Shown piece by piece: positions 54,516-64,000 of a stretch of 64,000 nt of DNA. The stretch comes from Ricordea florida (taxonomy: Eukaryota; Cnidaria; Anthozoa; Corallimorpharia; Ricordeidae). Positions within the stretch are counted from its first letter, which is position 1. Every line of letters starts with the position of its first letter. The notes beneath the pieces were generated by a model. The model saw only the letters and a list, made by a program, of their open reading frames with translations. It had not been told where the DNA came from and ran no database searches. Location of the stretch: contig OX453282.1 in NCBI GenBank assembly GCA_949710005.1, positions 14,164,309 to 14,228,308 on the forward strand, in the 5' to 3' direction. The position numbers were made by a program, and so were the translations under genes.

Positions 54516-56588
54516 TTGTGTTTCTGTATGTATCTACGTCTTTGTCTGGTGTCTTTATGTATATCTCTCTGTGTCTGTATGTATGTCTGTCTATGTACCG
54601 CTCTCTGTGTGTCCTAGGGTATGTATTATTGATTGTGTGTTAGTATGTATGTATATATGTATGTATGTCTGTATGAATGTCTGCGTGTCTGTATACATCT
54701 CCATGTGTGCTTCTTTATGTGTGTATATGTGCTTTTGTATATATGTCTGTCGGTGCGTCCTAAGGTATGTCTGTGTGCGTCTAGGTATGTCTATGTGCGT
54801 GTATGTGTGTGTCTCAGTCTAAATGTAACGATATCTGTTTGTACATCTGTATGAGTTTGTAAGTGTGTGCTGTTTGTAGGTCTGTGTGTGTTTCTCTGTC
54901 TATATGTATGTATATTTCTGTGTCTGTGTATGAGTGTGTGTCTGTATGAATGTATATCTGTATGTGTACGTGTATGTGTGTGTATGTGGATGTGTATGAA
55001 TGTCTCTGTGTGTCTTTATGTATCTTTATGTGTTTCTTTATATATGTCTGTCTGTGCCTTTAGTTATCTCTTTATGTATATCTGTCTGTGTCTGTTTGTG
55101 TGTCTATCTGTGTGTCTATACTTATGTCTATATGTGTTTCTGTATGTATGTCTCGCTGTCTCCTAAGTTATAAGTCTATGTATGACTGTGTTTGTGTCTA
55201 TATGTATATCTGTCTGTAAGTGTATCTATATGTATGTCTGTGTGTGAATCTGAGTGATCATGTATGTGTCTGTATATATCTCTATGTGTTTTCTTTATGT
55301 AGGTGTGTCTTTGCCTAACTATGTCTTGATATCTGTGTCTATACTTGTGTCTATCTGTGTGTCTATATGTATGTCTATATCTCTTTCTGTAATTATGTAT
55401 GTCTATGTCTTCATATATATCTTTATTTATATGTCTTTGACTGTATGTCTGTGTCTTTATACGTGTGTGTTCTATGTGTTGTACATATTTATATCTGTGT
55501 GTATCTGTGTGTCTTTATGTATGTATATATCTATGTATGTATGTAGGTCTGTGTAAATGTCTATGTGTGCGTCTATCTCTATCTGTATCTATGCATGAAA
55601 ATATGTAAGTCCTTAGCGTCTGTGTCTAGAGGTATCTTTTATATTTGATTGTGTCTGTATGAATGTCTGTGTGTCTCTATGTATCTCAGTTTGTGTTTCT
55701 GTATGTACGTATTTCTGTGTCTCATTGTATGTATGTTTTTATGAATATCTGTATGTGTCTGTATGTGTGTCTATTTGTTTGTCTCTTTGTGTGTCCTAAG
55801 GTATTTGTGTATCATGACTGTGTCTGTATATAATTCTCTAATTGTGTATGTGTGTGTCTTTAAGAATGATGTATATCTGTATGATTGTATATATGGCTGT
55901 CTATTTGTATGTGTGTGTCTATCTGTCTGTATGTATGTATATCTATGTGTATGTTTGTATATGTGTGTATGTGTATGTTTTTTAGAATGTATGAATATCT
56001 GTATGTATATCTGAATAGTTGTCTTACTGTATCTTCGTATGTCTGTGTTGGTGTCTGTATGTATGTCCGTTTATGTGCATGTGTGAGGGTCTCTCTGTAC
56101 GTATCTATATCTCTACCTATGTCCGTGTTGGTGTCTGTATGTATCTCTGTGTTTGCGTGTATGTATGTACTTTTGTCTGTGTGGTAATTTGTGTCTTCAT
56201 GTATATCTGTCTTTGTATGTATGTCTCTCTGTGTGTCTATATGTATGTCTATATGTGTTTCTGTATGTATGTCTGTCTGTGTGTCCTAAGTTCTGTGTCT
56301 GTATCTGTCTGTGTGTTATCTATATGTTTGTCTATACGTTTGTATGAGTTTCTGTGTCTGTGTCTGTTTGTATGTCTGTGTGGGTGTTTGTATCTATGTA
56401 TTTTTGTCTATATGTCTGTGTCTGTATGCTTGTATATCTGTTTGTATGTCTGCATGAATGTCTGTGTGTGTGTGTGTCTGTATGCATCTCTCTGTGATAT
56501 TTTTGTATGTATGTATGTCTGTCTTTATGTATATCCTTATGTATATATTTGTTTTTGTATTTCTTTCTATCTGTGTGTCTATATGTAT
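54516..56588 (+). repeat. TGTCTGTATGTATG array, copy B
   Basis: Shorter copy of 46276-49550. It ends at the palindrome TATGTAT-G-ATACATA (56582-56596), where the strand of the repeat flips. Confidence 0.9.
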
Positions 56589-59500
56589 GATACATACCGA
56601 CAAACACATAGACATGGAACAGACAGACAAATAGACAGACTCACATAAATACCTTCAGACATACACATGTGCAGACTTAAACTTACAACCATACAAATAT
56701 ACAAACACGTACATACATACATACATACATACATACAATCATTCAAACTAACAAGCATACAAATACGCAAGTATCTATACATTCAAATATACAAATATTC
56801 AGAAATACGTACAAACAGACAAAAATAAAAAACATACAAACAAGCAAACATTTAATCATGCAAATATAAAAACATTTCAAAATGCATACATACATACATA
56901 TATGAAAATATACCAACATACAAATATATTTAAAGACAGGCATAAAAATACTAACAAACAAAGACTTAATTATATATAAATACAAACATACCAACGTGGA
57001 TACATAATTACATAGAAATATACAAAGAACCATTCATACCTCAGCACATGCAGAGATGCATACAGAGTTACTTACAGATATAATTACGGACGAACATACA
57101 GAGATACATGCTCACTTAAGGATTTACCTAGTACAAGCATACAAACATAATGATATACAAGCATACTAACAAACAGACCTACAAACATACAAAGATACCA
57201 ACAGGAAGACATATACATAGACAAATACAGATATACAGATACACAGATATAAAAACATGCAAACATACAAAGATACCAATATACATACATAGATGCATAC
57301 AATGATACAAATATACAAAAATACAAGCATAAAAACAAACGTACCAACATAGATACAAAGATACAAATATATAAAAATAAAAACACAAAAACATACCAAC
57401 ATAATAACATACAAACATACGAATATATCTGCATACAAACACAAAAACATAGCAACATACATACCTTCATACATGCAGACTTAAAAAAGTGCAAACGGAC
57501 AAAAGGTTGATACAAGCATACAAATATGCATAAAAATTAAATCAAAATGTACAAAGATAAAAACATATAGTTATAAAAACATACGGAGGCACGAATATAT
57601 AGATACAAACATTCAAAGATACAAATATACATATTAACATACAAAGACATACACACAAAAATGCAAACCTTTGTACAGTCATACTTAGGGACTTACATAT
57701 AAAGATACATAAGTACTTACACATTTACGTAAATCAGAGATACAAAGATACAGACATACTAACATACAGACACACAGATCTACAATGAAAACATACAAAG
57801 ATACCAACATACAAATATATCTACCTACAAGCATAAAAACCTGCAACCTACATACATACAAACATAGAAACATACGAACAAAAAAAAATACAAACATATA
57901 TCCATAAAAACATACAAACATACAGACATAATGATATACAAGCATACAAACATACAAACAAAGCAACATACATAGAGATATACAATTAGAAAGACATACA
58001 ACAATACAAACATAAAAAGCTACAAAGATACCAACATAGATGCATACAGACATGAAGCATACATGAGATATACATGAAACGATACATAACTACTTACAGA
58101 TTTACCTAAAAAGAGATACAGAAATACGGACATACTAACATACAGACGAACAAACCTACAAATATACCAACATAAAAATATTGATACAGACCAAGATGAG
58201 AGCAGACAAATGTTTCTATGTACAAACACAAAAACATGCCAACATACTTACAAATATAAAAAGTTACAAATGTACATACAGATGAACAATTATAGACATA
58301 AATCAATACCACATACGTAAAACTACGTAATAACCATACAGACATACAAATATACATACAAATTTACAAATATAGACAAACAAACATAATGACATACAAA
58401 TGTACAAACAAACAAAAATGCGAACATACATATTGACACAAAATCATATACACATAGAGAGATAAATATATACAAACAAAAAGAAAGATACCAATATACA
58501 TATATAAACATACAAATATATACATACAAACGTACATACATACTGACATACAAACATACATACAAACATATAGAAATAAACATACGTAAATAATGACATA
58601 CCAACATAGAAACATACAAACAAACATTCAAACTAAGAAAGGTATACGACAAAGGCTTTTAGACATACAGACACAAACATACAGCCTGCAAACACACACA
58701 TATACAAGCATACAAACATACAAACAAAGGAACATACATAATAACATACAAACATGCAAAACATGCATACGTAAAACGTTACATACCGACATTTATACAA
58801 ACATACCAACATGAAGCCTTACATACATAGAGACATACCTACATACAGATATACAGATAAACAAAGATGCAAACATACAAAGATATAAACTAAAAAAGGT
58901 ATAATAAACATACGAAAATACGACAAAGGCTTGTTGACATACAGACACAAACATACAACCTGCAAACACACACACACATAGAAACAAAACAACATTCAAA
59001 CGAAGAAAGGTATAATAAACATACAAAAATACAAAGATACAAATATATACTAACATACAAATACATACATATAAACACACATATTTAGTGACCTAAAAAC
59101 ATACAAAGAAAGAAAACCATATATATATATACAAACATACAAATATACATACATAATGACATGCCAACGACATAACAAACCATACAGCCATGTACAAACG
59201 TACAAGCCATGCAAACATACATATATGCCAACAAAAAATCATCCCAACATAGAGAGGTATAACAAACGTACAATCAGATATACATAAAAATATACATATA
59301 TAATAATATACAAACATGCGAAGCATGCGCACATGCATACGTGAAACGTTACATACCGACATTTATACATATCATACTTACAGACAAAAAGATACATATA
59401 CTTACAGACTGAACTACAACAGAGTTAGACATACAGACACACACACCTAAAATCATCCAAACATACCAACATGAAAACTTACATTCATAGAGACATACCG

Positions 59501-59930
59501 ACGTACATATATACAAATATACACAAATGTACATACAAACATTCAAAAACACAAATATATAGATAAAATCATACAAAGATACAAATATACATACAAACAT
59601 ATAAAGATACATACATAATGACATACTAACATACAAACAAACATATGTACATACAAACAAACAAACAAAGATCCATGGTGATATATATGCATACAACAAA
59701 CAGACCTACACACATACAAACACACCATCATGAAGACATACATACATACAGACATACCGACATACAGATATACAAATATACAAATATGTACATACAAACA
59801 TTCAGAGACACAAATATATAGAGAAAATCATACAAAGATACAAATACACATACCAACATACAAAAATACATACATAATGACATACTAACATACAAACAAA
59901 CATATCTACATACAAAGAAACAAACATGCA
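56589..59930 (-). repeat. ACATACAAACAT array (reverse-orientation GTAT repeat)
   Basis: About 3.3 kb of (ACAT/ACAA)n. The strand flips back at the perfect palindrome ATGCATGCATGCAT (59926-59939). Confidence 0.9.
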
Positions 59931-61035
59931 TGCATGCATCTATATATTTGTGTGTTTGTATGTTTTGTTTGTGTATATGTATGTGTGTTAAATGTTTTTG
60001 TTTGTATGCAAACATACCTGTATGATATTGTCATTGTGTACGTATTTAACTGTTTCTTGTCTGTTTCTTTCTTGGAAGTTTGTTATGTTTGCACGGCTGT
60101 ATATTTATATATAGGTATGTGTTTCTGAACGTTCGTTGGTAAGTTTGTTGCTTGATATGCTTGTATGTTTGTTTATGTATATGTGTATACCTGTATGTAT
60201 CTATGTTGGTATGTTTGTTTGTTTGTGTTGTTTTATGCCCTTATAATTGTATGTCTGTCTGTACGTTGCTTTGTTTGTATGTGTATGCGTTTATGTCAAT
60301 ATGTATGTATGTTTGTATGTATATATATATATGTTTGTTTGTAAGTATATTTGTATATTTGTATGTTTGTATCTATATATTTGTGTCTCTACATGATGTA
60401 TCTTTGAATGTTTCATTGTATTTTTGTATGTATGTATGTCATTCTTTATGTATTTTAGTATTCTTGTATTTAGATATGTTAGTGTTTTTGTTTTGTCGGT
60501 GGCATTTATGTATGTGTGTTGGTATCTTTGTATGATTGTAAACCTGTATATCTCTAAATATGTATGTTTTTATGTTGGTATGTTTGTATGTTTGTGTGTC
60601 TGTGTTTCTGTAGGTTGGTATGTCTGTATCTCTTCTGCTGGTAAATATGTAAGTATGTATATATCTTTTTAAGCATGGCTGTAAGTATGACTGCATAATA
60701 ATGGTCTCTACGTATCTTTGTATGTATGGAGGTATGCATGTTTGTGTGTTACTATGTATGTATTTTGTTTGTTTGTTTGTATGTTTGTTTTATCTTTTAT
60801 GTTGATGCATGTATGTATGTATGTCGGTATAATTGTGTATGTCTGTATGTTTTGCATTGTTCCTTGTCTCTATAATTGTATATTTGCATCTTGTATGTAA
60901 TTATGTATGTAAGTTTGTATGTTTATGTGTTTGTATCTTATTATATATGTATGCCTGTATGTTTGTATGTATATGTCTGTCAGTATATTTCTATGTTTGT
61001 ATCTTTGTACTTTTGTCTCTGTTTGCTTTTATGTT
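59931..61035 (+). repeat. GTAT/GTTT array
   Basis: Forward repeat; from about 60292 it duplicates 35878 to about 36610. Confidence 0.88.
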
Positions 61036-61253
61036 AGTACTTTTGCAAGAATTCTATAAATCTTTACGTTCGTGTGCGGGTGATCTTCAAATAGTAGCGT
61101 TTTGCGGGTTTTATTCAGAAGGCCTTGTTTTCAGCCCAAATACCACAAATCTAACAAGTTGCAGTACAAGTCGCAAAGTACAGCCAGTTTTATGTTGGTT
61201 AAGAATATAGGTAGGATTTTGAATGTGCACAACTTCGTAGTTTTCTTTACATC
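61036..61253 (-). repeat. Isolated monomer of the 232 bp satellite
   Basis: About 215 bases in reverse satellite orientation (GCAAGAATTCTATAAATC ... GTGCACAACTTCG) inside the GTAT array. The duplicate array at 35.9-37.3 kb lacks it, so it was inserted or transferred after that duplication. Confidence 0.8.
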
Positions 61254-62075
61254 GTATATGTATAGGTATGTATCTGTATAAGTTGGCATTGTTTATGTCT
61301 CTCTATGTGCATGTATGTTTGTATTATTGTATGTTTGTTTCATTGTATGTACGTATGTTCCTTTGTGTGTATGTTTCTATGCTTGCAATCATTATGAATG
61401 TATGTTTGTATGTATATATGTTTGTATGTCTGTATGGTTGTATGTATATTTGTATCTTTGTACGATTGCATCTATATATTTGTCTTTAAATGTTTGTATG
61501 TTTTTATGTTTGTATGTATGTAAGTTAGTATGTTTTTATGTTTGTATGTTGATAGATTTGCATGTTGGTACCTTTGCATGTTTGTAAGTATGAATGTTTT
61601 TATGTTGGTATTTTCTATGTGTGTCTGTAAGTTCGTATGTCTGTATGTCTGTATCTCTGTTGCAGGTAAATCTGTCTGTCTCTAAGTGTAACTGTATGAA
61701 GCCGTCTACTTATCTCTGTATGTATGGAAGTATGCATGTTTGCATGTTACTATGTATGTATTTTGTTTGTATGTATATATGTATTTTGGTATAATTGTGC
61801 ATGTCTGCTTGTTTTTATTGTTTTTTGCCTGTATAATTGTATTTTTGTTTGTTTGTATGTATGTATGTTTCCTTTTTTGTATATTTTTTATGCTGGTATG
61901 TCATTATGTATGTAGGTTTTTATGTATGTGTTTGTATTTAATTATATATGTATGTCTGTAGGTTTGTATGTATATGATTGGATGTATATTTTTATGTTTG
62001 TATCCTTATACTCTTGTCTTTATGTGTTTGCATGTTTTTAGGTTAGTGTATATATATATATATATATATATATTT
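61254..62075 (+). repeat. GTAT/GTTT array ending in a TA tract
   Basis: Continues the duplicate of 36630-37337 and ends in (TA)n next to PLE-2. Confidence 0.88.
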
Positions 62076-62121
62076 AGATAGTTGTTGCGGGAGAAAAAAA
62101 CACACAAACAAACTACGGGTT

Positions 62122-62166
62122 TATCCCTACAAGCCTGTTTCGTGGTTGCCCACTCATCAGGGGATA
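62122..62166 (-). ncRNA. Type I hammerhead ribozyme of PLE-2
   Basis: Read on the minus strand: stem I TATCCC; core CTGATGA; stem II GTGG-GCAA-CCAC; GAA; stem III ACA-GGCT-TGT; cleavage-site A (GUA); stem I return GGGATA. Stem I (6 bp), stem II (4 bp) and stem III (3 bp) all pair perfectly, and all invariant core bases are present. The very short stem III is known for hammerheads of PLEs and retrozymes, which may act as dimers. The TGA stop of the PLE-2 reading frame lies inside the CTGATGA core. Confidence 0.87.
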
Positions 62167-63263
62167 TGGTGGGAATGTCCTTTACCATCACTTATATACA
62201 AAGTAGTTAAATTTACATAATAATAGAGATCGTTAAGTTTCAGGTATTGCGTAAGAGGCTTTTGTTCCTGTGGGGGCAAGAAGACAAGCTCATTACGTTT
62301 GTTTAGCGTGGATAGTTCGGGTCGGCAGATGATTAGGAATTTTTCTTTGAGGCAGAGATTACATCTTTTGCTTGAGCTGTTATATGGCGAGTGTGAAGAC
62401 AGGATCCGCCAGGAAATAAAGTGTTCAATGTTGTTGTCTTTAAGGGTCCATATGTGTTTGCTGAGCTCGGTGGAGTTTCTGTGTTTAGCGTGGCGGAAAG
62501 ATGCGGTTTGGTTTCTGTATCTTGTTTTGAAGTCGTTTTCCGTAAGTCCGATGTAGGTTTGGAACGTGTTGTTGTCTTTGCGCGTAACGGTGGCTTGGTA
62601 GATTACCGATGATTGTAGGCAGTTTCCGTTGAGTGGGCAATTGTTCTTTTGTCGGCAGTTGCATGTCTTTCTTTCTTTAGTGTTAGCGGCGGTAGCATTG
62701 TTGGTTTGTGTAGATGTGGTTAAGATGCGTTTATTATGGTTGTCGATTATTTGTTTAGTGTTGTTCATGCAGCTGTAACTGATCTTGATGGTGTAGCGGT
62801 TGAAGATTTTACCGAGCTCGTGGTCTTTTGGGAAGTGCTTATCTACTAGAGCGAGGAGTTTGTGTCCGATGTTAGTACTTGTGTTCTTGCTGAAAGGGGG
62901 GTTGTACCACAGGATGTTACTGCGTTGACGGTTTTTTCGCTTGCTAGGTGTGGTTGGTTCGTAGTGCAGGGTGTAGCTGTATCCGCTTTCGTCGAGTGCT
63001 TTCTGATATGAGGGGGCGGCTTGGTCAAAGGATGCTTTGTCGGATGATAGGGATGATAGTCGTTTGTTGATGCCAGCGGGAATGTTCTTTGTAGTGGTTG
63101 GCTGGTGGTTGCTCTCGCGGTGGACGTACTGTAGAGTCGTATTTGGCTTTGTGAAGGGCTTATAGGTGTTTTGGTTGAGGTTGAATGTGACATCCAGGAA
63201 GTTAATTATCTGCTTGTTAGCTTCTATGGTAATGCGTAGTCCGTTATTTTTAGATATACACAT
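62157..63263 (-). CDS. PLE-2 C-terminal RT region plus Cys cluster and GIY-YIG endonuclease, 368 aa
   Basis: Starts MCISKNNGLRITIEANKQ, the RT thumb region (INFLDVTFNL). It continues with IWYNPPFSKNTSTNIG, then HFPKDHELGKIFNRYTIKISYSCM, a Cys-rich knuckle (CNCRQKNNCPLNGNC) and a GIY-YIG-type nuclease (YQATV...TYIGLTENDFKTRYRNQ). This domain order is that of endonuclease-bearing PLEs. The RT fingers and palm are missing, because the frame is cut by AT-rich repeat just upstream, so it cannot act alone. The frame itself is free of stops and frameshifts, suggesting a fairly recent insertion. Confidence 0.88.
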   Translation of the reverse strand: MCISKNNGLRITIEANKQIINFLDVTFNLNQNTYKPFTKPNTTLQYVHRESNHQPTTTKNIPAGINKRLSSLSSDKASFDQAAPSYQKALDESGYSYTLHYEPTTPSKRKNRQRSNILWYNPPFSKNTSTNIGHKLLALVDKHFPKDHELGKIFNRYTIKISYSCMNNTKQIIDNHNKRILTTSTQTNNATAANTKERKTCNCRQKNNCPLNGNCLQSSVIYQATVTRKDNNTFQTYIGLTENDFKTRYRNQTASFRHAKHRNSTELSKHIWTLKDNNIEHFISWRILSSHSPYNSSSKRCNLCLKEKFLIICRPELSTLNKRNELVFLPPQEQKPLTQYLKLNDLYYYVNLTTLYISDGKGHSHHIP

Positions 63264-63431
63264 AAATATTTATTTATTTGATTATTATATATGTTGATAT
63301 TGATTTTGTGTATTTCTGTTTGTATGTATGTTTAAATTGTATGTTTGTAAAATTGTAGGTACTTATGTTGGTTTGTTCTTCTATTTGTATGCTTGTATAT
63401 AATTATGCATGTATAGCTTCTTTTTTGTGTG
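63264..63431 (+). repeat. GTAT/GTTT microsatellite remnant
   Basis: AT-rich and GTAT-type sequence between PLE-2 and a transposon end. No gene. Confidence 0.8.
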
Positions 63432-63433
63432 TA

Positions 63434-64000
63434 CAGTGGAACCCCGCTCTACGGACACCCGCTTAATACGGACACCCCGATATTACGGACAGTTTCGTTT
63501 TCCCCGACGAAAAGCTCACATCTTTTTTGTAAAATTAACCCGCTTATTACGGACACCCGTTAATACGGACAGCGGACACCCTTCTGTGTCCCGAGCGACA
63601 AACTCTTATACATCGTCAACCCCGCTTTACGGAAACTGTTTGCATCTGTGCATTGTCTACTGTCATTGTCACGATTATGTGCTAATTAGAGATTTTGTAA
63701 CCTGGTCAAATTATGACAGATTTCGGCGGGTTAATACAATTTTATTACTAAATGTAACAGTGTGTCAAAATAGCATGATTCATTTGACCAGTTCTTTCTT
63801 GCAGTGCATTACTCAGTCTGCAGTCCTTATATAAAGGTTTCTGCCTGATACGCTTACACAAAAGTTTCATTTTCTTGTTATTTTGCTACAGTCCTTGCTT
63901 GTAGCCTTCTTCCTCTTTGACGTCTTTGCTTGCCACTATCAACATCGGCCTCCGTTCGTATTGCTGGGTTGTTGCAAACGTCTATTAATTGTTCTAGTAA
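63434..64000. mobile_element. pogo/Tigger-like DNA transposon end (partial)
   Basis: Begins CAGTGGAACCCCGCT directly after TA, the arrangement of pogo/Tigger (Tc1-mariner superfamily) termini, followed by several TACGGACACC-type subterminal repeats to about 63640. The rest runs off the window. On the minus strand 63878-64000 is an open 40-codon frame ending in TAA, rich in Arg and Gln (KQRRQRGRR); it might be the end of a transposase, but no family motif is visible. Confidence 0.55.

Larger units (their letters stand above)
62076..63263 (-). mobile_element. PLE-2: 5'-truncated Penelope-like element of a second family
   Basis: Minus-strand insertion: C-terminal coding half, overlapping hammerhead ribozyme, short 3' tail, then (TA)n. 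The 5' end is lost within the RT thumb region. It differs clearly in protein sequence from PLE-1. Confidence 0.85.

Noticed and set aside
35863..62075. Many short Cys/Val/Tyr/Met-rich or His/Thr-rich frames in GTAT and ACAT repeats
   Set aside because: Low-complexity translations of tetranucleotide repeats, overlapping in several frames, with no conserved content.

Overview
The window looks like animal nuclear DNA. The evidence is two Penelope-like retroelement (PLE) remnants, miniature inverted-repeat elements, very large satellite and microsatellite arrays, and a pogo/Tigger-type terminal repeat. The retroelement proteins and the hairpin/GCACTGGTGTTACAC elements resemble sequences I remember from cnidarian (coral or anemone) genomes. 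That host call is from memory and is not proven by the sequence. No host gene, rRNA or tRNA was recognised.

Region 1 (1-14.3 kb) is an AT-rich, densely coded, virus-derived element of the Polinton/Maverick/adintovirus type, cut at its left end by the window edge. It carries a protein-primed DNA polymerase B, a retroviral-type (rve) integrase broken by one frameshift, a probable double-jelly-roll major capsid protein and an A32/FtsK-like packaging ATPase. It also carries a row of small membrane or coiled-coil proteins, a probable penton-like protein, and a two-gene cassette with a giant-virus flavour (Cys/His repeat protein and a WHP-motif protein). No adenain-type protease was recognised. Two regulatory signals recur: a T(C/T)TAAAG(A) box about 20-30 bases before many start codons, and an almost identical hairpin (GTTATGTAACC / GGTTATATAAC) at two convergent gene ends. 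Three tandem 50-60 bp repeats follow the last gene.

Region 2 (14.7-35.9 kb) is two interleaved satellites. The V satellite has an 18 bp unit made of 9 bp halves, with most frames free of stops, which creates long meaningless ORFs. The L satellite has a 21 bp unit around TAGGCTAATCAGGTAAATA. Both switch strand repeatedly. L forms a nested palindrome with arms of about 2.6 kb, and a V+L block is duplicated in tandem about 14 kb apart.

Region 3 (35.9-41.7 kb) is a GTAT/GTTT array interrupted by PLE-1, an inverted head-to-head pair of PLE fragments, followed by other simple repeats.

Region 4 (41.8-56.6 kb) is a satellite of about 232 bp that inverts midway and runs into a TGTCTGTATG array. The whole block is duplicated in tandem (about 7 kb each), and both copies carry the same two nested MITE-like elements.

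Region 5 (56.6-64 kb) is more GTAT/ACAT array with a lone satellite monomer, then PLE-2. PLE-2 encodes the C-terminal half of a PLE protein whose stop codon lies inside a complete hammerhead ribozyme. A pogo-like transposon end closes the window.
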